The position numbers were made by a program, and so were the translations under genes. From Lepidodermella squamata (taxonomy: Eukaryota; Gastrotricha), in assembly GCA_047495785.1 (NCBI GenBank), contig JBLDXI010000011.1, positions 62,001 through 126,000 on the forward strand: DNA of 64,000 nt. The letters run 5' to 3'. The notes under the pieces were generated by a model that was given only the letters and a program-made list of their open reading frames with translations, did no database searches and had not been told where the DNA came from. How positions within the stretch are numbered: position 1 is the stretch's first letter; the number at the start of each line of letters is the position of its first letter. Shown here piece after piece: positions 1 to 11,700 of the stretch.

Positions 1-2785
1 GGTAAATCAGCCATATTCTGGCATCATTCGATAGTGGCAGCATGCGCAAACACGTTTGCAGGCGATTGGCGCACATTTCGGATGACCGATATTTCGCTGC
101 CAGCCAAAACGGCTGAAATCGCAGTTTTGGACCCTTGTACGTAGCGCCACGATGCAGAATCGTGCGCCACCGCGGTAAATCAGCCATATTCTGGCATCAT
201 TCGATAGTGGCAGCATGCGCAAACACGTTTGCAGGCGATTGGCGCACATTTCGGATGACCGATATTTCGCTGCCAGCCAAAACGGCTGAAATCGCAGTTT
301 TGGACCCTTGTACGTAGCGCCACGATGCAGAATCGTGCGCCACCGCGGTAAATCAGCCATATTCTGGCATCATTCGATAGTGGCAGCATGCGCAAACACG
401 TTTGCAGGCGATTGGCGCACATTTCGGATGACCGATATTTCGCTGCCAGCCAAAACGGCTGAAATCGCAGTTTTGGACCCTTGTACGTAGCGCCACGATG
501 CAGAATCGTGCGCCACCGCGGTAAATCAGCCATATTCTGGCATCATTCGATAGTGGCAGCATGCGCAAACACGTTTGCAGGCGATTGGCGCACATTTCGG
601 ATGACCGATATTTCGCTGCCAGCCAAAACGGCTGAAATCGCAGTTTTGGACCCTTGTACGTAGCGCCACGATGCAGAATCGTGCGCCACCGCGGTAAATC
701 AGCCATATTCTGGCATCATTCGATAGTGGCAGCATGCGCAAACACGTTTGCAGGCGATTGGCGCACATTTCGGATGACCGATATTTCGCTGCCAGCCAAA
801 ACGGCTGAAATCGCAGTTTTGGACCCTTGTACGTAGCGCCACGATGCAGAATCGTGCGCCACCGCGGTAAATCAGCCATATTCTGGCATCATTCGATAGT
901 GGCAGCATGCGCAAACACGTTTGCAGGCGATTGGCGCACATTTCGGATGACCGATATTTCGCTGCCAGCCAAAACGGCTGAAATCGCAGTTTTGGACCCT
1001 TGTACGTAGCGCCACGATGCAGAATCGTGCGCCACCGCGGTAAATCAGCCATATTCTGGCATCATTCGATAGTGGCAGCATGCGCAAACACGTTTGCAGG
1101 CGATTGGCGCACATTTCGGATGACCGATATTTCGCTGCCAGCCAAAACGGCTGAAATCGCAGTTTTGGACCCTTGTACGTAGCGCCACGATGCAGAATCG
1201 TGCGCCACCGCGGTAAATCAGCCATATTCTGGCATCATTCGATAGTGGCAGCATGCGCAAACACGTTTGCAGGCGATTGGCGCACATTTCGGATGACCGA
1301 TATTTCGCTGCCAGCCAAAACGGCTGAAATCGCAGTTTTGGACCCTTGTACGTAGCGCCACGATGCAGAATCGTGCGCCACCGCGGTAAATCAGCCATAT
1401 TCTGGCATCATTCGATAGTGGCAGCATGCGCAAACACGTTTGCAGGCGATTGGCGCACATTTCGGATGACCGATATTTCGCTGCCAGCCAAAACGGCTGA
1501 AATCGCAGTTTTGGACCCTTGTACGTAGCGCCACGATGCAGAATCGTGCGCCACCGCGGTAAATCAGCCATATTCTGGCATCATTCGATAGTGGCAGCAT
1601 GCGCAAACACGTTTGCAGGCGATTGGCGCACATTTCGGATGACCGATATTTCGCTGCCAGCCAAAACGGCTGAAATCGCAGTTTTGGACCCTTGTACGTA
1701 GCGCCACGATGCAGAATCGTGCGCCACCGCGGTAAATCAGCCATATTCTGGCATCATTCGATAGTGGCAGCATGCGCAAACACGTTTGCAGGCGATTGGC
1801 GCACATTTCGGATGACCGATATTTCGCTGCCAGCCAAAACGGCTGAAATCGCAGTTTTGGACCCTTGTACGTAGCGCCACGATGCAGAATCGTGCGCCAC
1901 CGCGGTAAATCAGCCATATTCTGGCATCATTCGATAGTGGCAGCATGCGCAAACACGTTTGCAGGCGATTGGCGCACATTTCGGATGACCGATATTTCGC
2001 TGCCAGCCAAAACGGCTGAAATCGCAGTTTTGGACCCTTGTACGTAGCGCCACGATGCAGAATCGTGCGCCACCGCGGTAAATCAGCCATATTCTGGCAT
2101 CATTCGATAGTGGCAGCATGCGCAAACACGTTTGCAGGCGATTGGCGCACATTTCGGATGACCGATATTTCGCTGCCAGCCAAAACGGCTGAAATCGCAG
2201 TTTTGGACCCTTGTACGTAGCGCCACGATGCAGAATCGTGCGCCACCGCGGTAAATCAGCCATATTCTGGCATCATTCGATAGTGGCAGCATGCGCAAAC
2301 ACGTTTGCAGGCGATTGGCGCACATTTCGGATGACCGATATTTCGCTGCCAGCCAAAACGGCTGAAATCGCAGTTTTGGACCCTTGTACGTAGCGCCACG
2401 ATGCAGAATCGTGCGCCACCGCGGTAAATCAGCCATATTCTGGCATCATTCGATAGTGGCAGCATGCGCAAACACGTTTGCAGGCGATTGGCGCACATTT
2501 CGGATGACCGATATTTCGCTGCCAGCCAAAACGGCTGAAATCGCAGTTTTGGACCCTTGTACGTAGCGCCACGATGCAGAATCGTGCGCCACCGCGGTAA
2601 ATCAGCCATATTCTGGCATCATTCGATAGTGGCAGCATGCGCAAACACGTTTGCAGGCGATTGGCGCACATTTCGGATGACCGATATTTCGCTGCCAGCC
2701 AAAACGGCTGAAATCGCAGTTTTGGACCCTTGTACGTAGCGCCACGATGCAGAATCGTGCGCCACCGCGGTAAATCAGCCATATT

Positions 2786-5700
2786 ACACATCTCGTGAGG
2801 GAGTTGCAGCATGCGCAAACACGTTTGCAGGCGATGGCGCACATTTCGGATGACCGATATTTCGCTGCCAGCCCAAACGGCTGAAATCGCAGTTTTGGAC
2901 CCTTGTACGTAGCGCCACGATGCAGAATCGTGCGCCAACCGCGGTAAATCAGCCATATTCTGGCATCTTTCGATAGTGCAGCATGCGCAAACACGTTGCA
3001 GGCGATTGGCGCACATTTCGGATGACCGATATTTCGCTGCCAGCCAAAACGGCTGAAATCGCAGTTTTGGACCCTTGTACGTAGCGCCACGATGCAGAAA
3101 CGTGCGCACCGCGGTAAATCAGCCATATTCTGGCATCATTCGATAGTGGCAGCATGCGCAAACACGTTTGCAGGCGATTGGCGCACATTTCGGATGACCG
3201 ATATTTCGCTGCCAGCCAAAACGGCTGAATCGCAGTTTGGACCCTTGTACGTAGCGCCACGATGCAGAATCGTGGGCCACCGCGATAATCAGCCCATATT
3301 CTGCAGCATCATTCGATAGTGGCAGCATGCGCAAACACGTTTGCAGGCGATTGGCGCACATTTCGGATGACCGATATTTCGCTGCCAGCCAAAACGGCTG
3401 AAATCGCAGTTTGGACCCTTGTACGTAGCGCCACGATTGCAGAATCGTGCGCCACCGCGGTAATCAGCCATATTCTGGCATCATTCGATAGTGGCAGCAT
3501 GCGCAAACAACGTTTGCAGGCGATTGGCGCACATTTCGGATGACCGATATTTCGCTGCCAGCCAAAACGGCTGAAATCGCAGTTTTGGACCCTTGTACGT
3601 AGCGCCACGATGCAGAATCGTGCGCCACCGCGGTAAATCAGCCATATTCTGGCATCATTCGATAGTGGCAGCATGCGGCAAAACACCGTTTGCAGGCGAT
3701 TGGCGCACATTTCGGATGACCGATATTTCGCTGCCAGCCAAACGGCTGAAATCGCAGTTTTGGACCCTTGTACGTAGCGCCACGATGCAGAATCGTGCGC
3801 CACCCGCGGTAAATCAGCCATATTCTGGCATCATTCGATAGTGGCAGCATGCGCAAACACGTTTTGCAGGCGATTGGCGCACATTTCGGATGACGATATT
3901 TCGCTGCCAGCCAAAACGGCTGAAATCGCAGTTTTGGACCCTTTGTACGTAGCGCCACGATGCAGAATCGTGCGCCACCGCGGTAAATCAGCCATATTCT
4001 GGCATCATTCGATAGTGGCAGCATGCGCAAACACGTTGCAGGCGATTGGCGCACATTTCGGATGACCGATATTTCGCTGCCAGCCAAAACGGCTGAAATC
4101 GCAGTTTTGGACCCTTGTACGTAGCGCCACGATGCAGAATCGTGCGCCACCGCGGTAAATCAGCCATATTCTGGCATCATTCGATAGTGGCAGCATGCGC
4201 AAACACGTTTGCAGGCGATTGGCGCACATTTCGGATGACCGATATTTCGCTGCCAGCCAAAACGGCTGAAATCGCAGTTTTGGACCCTTGTACGTAGCGC
4301 CACGATGCAGAATCGTGCGCCACCGCGGTAAATCAGCCATATTCTGGCATCATTCGATAGTGGCAGCATGCGCAAACACGTTTGCAGGCGATTGGCGCAC
4401 ATTTCGGATGACCGATATTTCGCTGCCAGCCAAAACGGCTGAAATCGCAGTTTTTGGACCCTTGTACGTAGCGCCACGATGCAGAATCGTGCGCCACCGC
4501 GGTAATCAGCCATATTCTGGCATCATTCGATAGTGGCAGCATGCGCAAACACGTTTGCAGGCGATTGCGCACATTTCGGATGACCGATATTTCGCTGCCA
4601 GCCAAAACGGCTGAAATCGCAGTTTTGGACCCTTGTACGTAGCGCCACGATGCAGAATCGTGCGCCACCGCGGTAAATCAGCCATATTCTGGCATCATTC
4701 GATAGTGGCAGCATGCGCAAAACACGTTTGCAGGCGATTGGCGCACATTTCGGATGACCGATATTTCGCTGCCAGCCAAACGGCTGAAATCGCAGTTTTG
4801 GACCCTTGTACGTAGCGCCACGATGCAGAATCGTGCGCCACCCGCGGTAAATCAGCCATATTCTGGCATCATTCGATAGTGGCAGCATGCGCAAACACGT
4901 TTGCAGGCGATTGGCGCACATTTCGGATGACCGATATTTCGCTGCCAGCCAAAACGACTGAAATCGCAGTTTTGGACCCTTGTACGTAGCGCCACGATGC
5001 AGAATCGTGCGCCACCGCGGTAAATCAGCCATATTCTGGCATCATTCGATAGTGCAGCATGCGCAAACACGTTTGCAGGCGATTGGCGCACATTTCGGAT
5101 GACCGATATTTCGCTGCCAGCCAAAACGGCTGAAATCGCAGTTTTGGACCCTTGTACGTAGCGCCACGATGCAGAATCGTGCGCCACCGCGGTAAATCAG
5201 CCATATTCTGGCATCATTCGATAGTGGCAGCATGCGCAAACACGTTTGCAGGCGATTGGCGCACATTTCGGATGACCGATATTTCGCTGCCAGCCAAAAC
5301 GGCTGAAATCGCAGTTTTGGACCCTTGTACGTAGCGCCACGATGCAGAATCGTGCGCCACCGCGGTAAATCAGCCATATTCTGGCATCATTCGATAGTGC
5401 AGCATGCGCAAACACGTTTGCAGGCGATTGGCGCACATTTCGGATGACCGATATTTCGCTGCCAGCCAAAACGGCTGAAATCGCAGTTTTGGACCCTTGT
5501 ACGTAGCGCCACGATGCAGAATCGTGCGCCAACCGCGGTAAATCAGCCATATTCTGGCATCATTCGATAGTGGCAGCATGCGCAAACACGTTTGCAGGCG
5601 ATTGGCGCACATTTCGGATGACCGATATTTCGCTGCCAGCCAAAACGGCTGAAATCGCAGTTTTTGGACCCTTGTACGTAGCGCCACGATGCAGAATCGT

Positions 5701-7560
5701 GCGCCACCGCGGTAAATCAGCCATATTCTGGCATCATTCGATAGTGGCAGCATGCGCAAACACGTTTGCAGGCGATTGGCGCACATTTCGGATGACCGAT
5801 ATTTCGCTGCCAGCCAAAACGGCTGAAATCGCAGTTTTGGACCCTTGTACGTAGCGCCACGATGCAGAATTCGTGCGCCACCGCGGTAAATCAGCCATAT
5901 TCTGGCATCATTCGATAGTGGCAGCATGCGCAAACACGTTTGCAGGCGATTGGCGCACATTTCGGATGACCGATATTTCGCTGCCAGCCAAAACGGCTGA
6001 AATCGCAGTTTTGGACCCTTGTACGTAGCTCCACGATGCAGAATCGTGCGCCACCCGCGGTAAATCAGCCATATTCTGGCATCATTCGATAGTGGCAGCA
6101 TGCGCAAACACGTTTGCAGGCGATTGGCGCACATTTCGGATGACCGATATTCGCTGCCAGCCAAAACGGCTGAAATCGCAGTTTGGACCCTTGTACGTAG
6201 CGCCACGATGCAGAATCGTGCGCCACCGCGGTAAATCAGGCCATATTCTGGCATCATTCGATAGTGGCAGCATGCGCAAACACGTTTGCAGGCGATTGGC
6301 GCACATTTCGGATGACCGATATTTCGCTGCCAGCCAAAACGGCTGAATCGCAGTTTTGGACCCTTGTACGTAGCGCCACGATGCAGAATCGTGCGCCACC
6401 GCGGTAAATCAGCCATATTCTGGCATCATTCGATAGTGGCAGCATGCGCAAACACGTTTGCAGGCGATTGGCGCACATTTCGGATGACCGATATTTCGCT
6501 GCCAGCCAACACGGCTGAAATCGCAGTTTTTGGACCCTTGTACGTAGCGCCACGATGCAGAATCGTGCGCCACCGCGGTAAATCAGCATATTCTGGCATC
6601 ATTCGATAGTGGCAGCATGCGCAAACACGTTTTGCAGGCGATTGGCGCACATTTCGGATGACCGATATTTCGCTGCCAGCCAACACGGCTGAAATCGCAG
6701 TTTTGGACCCTTGTACGTAGCGCCACGATGCAGAATCGTGCGCCCACCGCGGTAAATCAGCCATATTCTGGCATCATTCGATAGTGGCAGCATGCGCAAA
6801 CACGTTTGCAGGCGATTGGCGCACATTTCGGATGACCGATATTTCGCTGCCAGCCAACACGGCTGAAATCGCAGTTTTGGACCCTTGTACGTAGCGCCAC
6901 GATGCAGAATCGTGCGCCACCGCGGTAAATCAGCCATATTCTGGCATCATTCGATAGTGGCAGCATGCGCAAACACGTTTGCAGGCGATTGGCGCACATT
7001 TCGATGACCGATATTTCACTGCCAGCCAAAACGGCTGAAATCGCAGTTTTGGACCCTTGTACGTAGCGCCCACGATGCAGAATCGTGCGCCACCCGCGGT
7101 AAATCAGCCATATTCTGGCATCATTCGATAGTCGGCAGCATGCGCAAACACGTTTGCAGGCGATTGGCGCACATTTCGGATGACCGATATTTCGCTGCCA
7201 GCCAAAACGGCTGAAATCGCAGTTTTGGACCCTTGTACGTAGCGCCACGATGCAGAATCGTGCGCCACCGCGGTAAATCAGCCATATTCTGGCATCATTC
7301 GATAGTGGCAGCATGCGCAAACACGTTTGCAGGCGATTGGCGCACATTTCGGCATGACCGATATTTCGCTGCCAGCCAAAACGGCTGAAATCGCAGTTTT
7401 GGACCCCTTGTACGTAGCGCCACGATGCAGAATCGTGCGCCACCGCGGTAAATCAGCCATATTCTGGCATCATTCGATAGTGGCAGCATGCGCAGAACAC
7501 GTTTGCAGGCGATTGGCGCACATTTCGGATGACCGATATTTCGCTGCCAGCCAAAACGGC
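2786..7560. other. Indel-rich segment of the satellite array
   Basis: Within this stretch almost every monomer carries 1-nt insertions or deletions, many in homopolymers (GTTTTGG as GTTTGG or GTTTTTGG; CCACCGCGG as CCACCCGCGG). The 173-bp register slips repeatedly. At about 2786-2806 a monomer segment is replaced by unrelated bases. On both sides the copies are clean. The error spectrum resembles uncorrected long-read sequence. A genuinely degenerating sub-array is the alternative. Confidence 0.75.
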
Positions 7561-8412
7561 TGAAATCGCAGTTTTGGACCCTTGTACGTAGCGCCACGAT
7601 GCAGAATCGTGCGCCACCGCGGTAAATCAGCCATATTCTGGCATCATTCGATAGTGGCAGCATGCGCAAACACGTTTGCAGGCGATTGGCGCACATTTCG
7701 GATGACCGATATTTCGCTGCCAGCCAAAACGGCTGAAATCGCAGTTTTGGACCCTTGTACGTAGCGCCACGATGCAGAATCGTGCGCCACCGCGGTAAAT
7801 CAGCCATATTCTGGCATCATTCGATAGTGGCAGCATGCGCAAACACGTTTGCAGGCGATTGGCGCACATTTCGGATGACCGATATTTCGCTGCCAGCCAA
7901 AACGGCTGAAATCGCAGTTTTGGACCCTTGTACGTAGCGCCACGATGCAGAATCGTGCGCCACCGCGGTAAATCAGCCATATTCTGGCATCATTCGATAG
8001 TGGCAGCATGCGCAAACACGTTTGCAGGCGATTGGCGCACATTTCGGATGACCGATATTTCGCTGCCAGCCAAAACGGCTGAAATCGCAGTTTTGGACCC
8101 TTGTACGTAGCGCCACGATGCAGAATCGTGCGCCACCGCGGTAAATCAGCCATATTCTGGCATCATTCGATAGTGGCAGCATGCGCAAACACGTTTGCAG
8201 GCGGTTGGCGCACATTTCGGATGACCGATATTTCGCTGCCAGCCAAAACGGCTGAAATCGCAGTTTTGGACCCTTGTACGTAGCGCCACGATGCAGAATC
8301 GTGCGCCACCGCGGTAAATCAGCCATATTCTGGCATCATTCGATAGTGGCAGCATGCGCAAACACGTTTGCAGGCGATTGGCGCACATTTCGGATGACCG
8401 ATATTTCGCTGC

Positions 8413-8417
8413 CAGCC
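8413..8417. repeat. Target-site duplication, left copy
   Basis: CAGCC immediately before the 5' LTR is repeated immediately after the 3' LTR at 13421-13425. Removing the element and one copy restores an intact satellite monomer, so this is a clean integrase-mediated insertion with a 5-bp duplication. Confidence 0.93.
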
Positions 8418-8454
8418 TGTCAGGACCACGCGACCCTGTAGTATCGGCGGTCGA

Positions 8455-8542
8455 GAAGTTTCCAGAAACTTCCGCGTTCTCGAACCTGCCAGAACCCAGC
8501 AAGTTCTCGAACCTTCCAGAAACTTCCGATTCTAGAACATTC
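8455..8542 (+). promoter_or_regulatory. Heat-shock element cluster in LTR U3
   Basis: Alternating GAA and TTC triplets separated by exactly 2 nt, the definition of an HSF-binding site. Block 1 (8455-8472) is GAAgtTTCcaGAAacTTC. Block 2 (8504-8526) is TTC-GAA-TTC-GAA-TTC with 2-nt gaps. Block 3 (8530-8542) is TTC-GAA-TTC. A TTC-GAA pair lies at 8477-8484. The last triplet ends 8 nt before the TATA box. The 3' LTR carries the same set at 13213-13300. Runs of four and five perfectly phased units are unlikely by chance, so heat- or stress-induced transcription is inferred. Confidence 0.85.
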
Positions 8543-8550
8543 CATTGTAA

Positions 8551-8593
8551 TATATAAACCCTTGTTTCGCTTATGTTATTTTAATTGTAATAT
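8551..8593 (+). promoter_or_regulatory. LTR core promoter and predicted RNA 5' end/self-primer
   Basis: TATATAAA lies at 8551-8558. The 11-mer AATTGTAATAT at 8583-8593 starts 32 nt after the beginning of the TATA box, where transcription should begin. It is perfectly complementary to the primer-binding site at 8665-8675. An RNA starting at about 8583 would carry the primer at its extreme 5' end, as in Tf1. The start site is inferred from spacing and complementarity. Confidence 0.75.
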
Positions 8594-8609
8594 TAACTGT
8601 TTCTTTGCT

Positions 8610-8615
8610 AATAAA
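8610..8615 (+). terminator. LTR polyadenylation signal AATAAA
   Basis: Canonical AATAAA downstream of the predicted RNA start within the LTR. The functional copy for full-length RNA would be the equivalent in the 3' LTR at 13368-13373. Confidence 0.6.
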
Positions 8616-8664
8616 CGGCAATACTTAGCTTACAGCTTCTGTGTTTTGCTTCCGCTCTTACACG

Positions 8665-8675
8665 ATATTACAATT
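8665..8675 (+). other. Self-priming primer-binding site
   Basis: ATATTACAATT, 2 nt after the 5' LTR, is the exact reverse complement of AATTGTAATAT at 8583-8593. The G at 8664 can add a G-U wobble pair. I saw no match to a tRNA 3' end (TGG-start) at the LTR edge. This is the arrangement known from Tf1 and sushi elements, where the cleaved 5' end of the element's RNA primes minus-strand synthesis. Confidence 0.82.
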
Positions 8676-8728
8676 CACCCGTTACTGGCTAGCTACCTAT
8701 TGCCATCCGATTCCGATTCACGTCTGCA

Positions 8729-11700
8729 ATGGAAGCTACCGAACTCCATGCCCAGTTGGCCGATCTTCAAGGCCAGAACTATGCGATTAACCAGCGACTC
8801 AACGCCTTCACCGACCAAATCGCACAACTCTGCACCGCTGTCAATGCCTTGCGAGCTGTTGCACCCTCGGTTCAACCCGTTGCTTCGGATCCCGTTGCCC
8901 AAGTCCCGGTTACTACGACTCAGCCGAATGCTTTACGGGCGAAGATACCTGGTCGGTATGCCGGCGATCGGTCTAAGTTCCGAGCCTTTGTCACGCAATG
9001 CCAGATCTACCTACGACTGAATGCAGCCTACTACCCCGATGATTCTGCAAAGGTCGCGTTCATCTGCACTCTGCTGGACGACTCTGCCCGAGATTGGATG
9101 ACGCCCTTTGCCGAGACGAACCACGCCATTATGAGCGATTTTGCGGCGTTCCTGGCAAGTTTCAAGGCGGCCTTCGACGATCCTAATCGCACACGAACAG
9201 CCGAGTTAGCGCTTCAACGGCTCAAACAAGGCAACCGCTCAGTTGCAGTTTACGCTGCCGAGTTTCAGCGCCTGGCTGTCGACACCACCTGGAACGACTC
9301 CGCGCTCGCTCACCAGTTCCGGTTCGGTCTATCCGACGAAATCAAAGATGAGCTGGCCCGTGTTGATTACCCGTCCAACCTGCAAGATCTGATCAACCTG
9401 TCGAACAAAATTGACGCCAGGCTCACAGAGCGTAGGTTGGAGAGAAAGCATCAAGCGATTTTTCCAAGGTCCACGGTGGTTCCTCCCACGATCACCGCTC
9501 CTGCCTCATTGCCGCAAGCAGCAGCACAGCCGGAGCCAGAGCCAATGCAGGTCGACGTTGTTCGCAAACCGTTGACGCAAGCGGAACGAGAATACCGACG
9601 CAAGAACGGCCTCTGCATGTACTGCGGTCAACCTGGCCATGTTATTCGTACCTGCCCGACACGACCTACCACAGCTCGTGTTAGGAAAATTAACAATATC
9701 CAACATGATGTACCTATTGCTGATGATGAAATAAATAATGAAGAATCGTACTCGCGCTCCTCTCTTTTTCTGTTGAGGTCTGTTGTCAACGTCCCAAAGG
9801 ATGACCTTGCTGTCATGGCAATAGCTATGGTCGACTGCGGCGCGGACGGCAACTTCATGGACATCCAGTTCGCCAAGGAGCACGACATCCCGCTGATCGA
9901 AAAGAAGAAACCAATCCCTGTTGGTGGAATAGATGGCCGATCGCTCAAATCTGGTCCGATAACTCATCAAACTGCTCCCTTACAGTTCGAAATCTATGGC
10001 CACATCGAGACTATTGTATTCGAGCTCATCGATAGTCCTCACTACCCAGTCATCCTCGGTATTCCCTGGTTGGAGCTTCACGACCCAACGATCCGATGGT
10101 CGGGAAGAACAATCATGTTCAACGCTGCGCATTGCAAGAAGCATTGCAACGCTGAATTCCAGCATCATTTCGTTGCGGCTGTGAGTCAAGCTACAGCTGC
10201 GCCTGTAGACCCGCTCCAAGGTCTACCTTCAAAATACCATGAGTTTGCTGATGTCTTCAGCGAAAAAGAAGCTGACAAACTACCCCCACATCGGCCATAC
10301 GATTGTCCGATCGATCTCGAACCTGGAACAATGCCACCATTCGGCCCGATCTACAGTTTATCAGAAGTTGAGCTGGAAGCATTGAAGAAATACATTTCCG
10401 AGAACCTGGAGAAAGGCTTCATCCGTTCATCAAAGTCCTCTGCGGGATCTCCCATCCTTTTCGTTAAGAAAAAAGACGGCACCCTTCGGCTATGTGTCGA
10501 CTATCGTGGCCTGAACAAAATCACAAAACGAAACCGGTATCCATTGCCTTTGATTCCGGAACTCCTGGACCGTTTGCGACATGCTAAGATCTTTACTAAA
10601 CTGGACCTCCGCGGCGCTTACAATTTACTCCGGATTAAGGAGGGCGATGAGTGGAAAACCGCGTTCCGTACCAGGTATGGCCTTTTCGAGTACCTGGTTA
10701 TGCCTTTTGGGTTGACCAATGCCCCGGCGGCGTTCCAGTACTTCATGAACGACATATTCCGCGACATGCTGGACATTTGCGTGGTTATCTACCTCGATGA
10801 TATCCTCATTTTCAGCGAAGATCCCAGCAAACACGAGGAACATGTCAGAGAAGTGCTTCGACGGCTGAGAGAAAATCGGCTATTCTCCAAACTGTCGAAG
10901 TGCGAGTTCGATGTCAAGAAGGTCGAATTTCTCGGATTTCACATTTCCACGGAAGGCATTGCCATGGACGAGAAGAAAGTGGCCTGTATCCGCGACTGGA
11001 AACGTCCAACATCCGTGAAAGACATCCAATGCTTCATGGGCTTTGCAAACTTCTATCGACGCTTCGTCGCGAATTTTGCCAAAATTGCGCACCCAATCAA
11101 TCGTCTCCTGAAGAAAAATGCACCTTTTCACTGGGATGACAGCGCCGAACAAGCTTTCAAAACCCTGAAAGAGAAGTTCACTTCAGCTCCCGTTCTGATT
11201 CATCCAGACCCCGATTTGCCGTTCATTGTCGAGACCGACTGTTCAAATTTCGCACTTGGATGCATTCTCTCTCAAGTCCACTCCGATGGCCGTTTGCACC
11301 CTTGTGCTTACTACTCGCGAAGTCTGTCCGACGCCGAGCGGAACTACGATATCCACGACAAGGAACTTTTGGCGGTCAAAGTGGCTTTCGAAGAATGGCG
11401 ACATTACCTCGAAGGTGCTCGCCACAAAATAACGGTTTACTGCGACCACAAAAACCTGGAATACTTCATGAGCCAAAGGAAGATTCTCAGTCAAAGGCAA
11501 GCTCGATGGGCGAACTTTTTCTCGCGATTCGATTTCGTTCTTACGTACCGCCCTGGTAGCAAAGGGGGAAAACCGGACGCCTTGTCCAGAAGACCCGAGT
11601 ACCGCGGAACTGACAAAAATGACGATCCCGAAGCCTCGAGCGTGCTAACCCCTGCCCATTTCCAAGTGATGGCACTCAAATCGTTTTCGTGGTCTTGCCA

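Larger units (their letters stand above)
1..8417. repeat. 173-bp satellite array, left arm
   Basis: Head-to-tail tandem repeat with a 173-bp period; the same 10-mer beginning GGTAAATC recurs at 1, 174, 347 and so on. It runs from before the window to the retroelement junction, about 48.6 monomers. Copies in 1-2780 look identical, and 7582-8417 is nearly so. Each monomer contains three short dyads. It has no coding capacity: 173 is not a multiple of 3, so the apparent 60- and 117-residue frames are by-products of the period. Long homogeneous arrays of this monomer size are typical of centromeric or pericentromeric heterochromatin; that role is inferred here. Confidence 0.98.
8418..8662 (+). 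repeat. 5' LTR
   Basis: 245-bp direct repeat beginning TGTCAG and ending CTTACA, identical by eye to 13176-13420. U3 holds a heat-shock-element cluster and a TATA box. The predicted RNA start is near 8583, and an AATAAA signal lies at 8610-8615. The boundary was chosen from the TG/CA ends together with the 5-bp target duplication. The next base (C) is shared by both flanks, so a 246-bp LTR with a 4-bp duplication is the only real alternative. Confidence 0.96.

Noticed and set aside
1-8417. CENP-B box in the satellite monomer
   Set aside because: No match to the TTCG....A..CGGG core on either strand of the monomer.
8562-9020. 152-residue plus frame overlapping the element leader and Gag
   Set aside because: Shadow frame crossing the LTR, PBS and the first Gag codons, with no recognisable domain.
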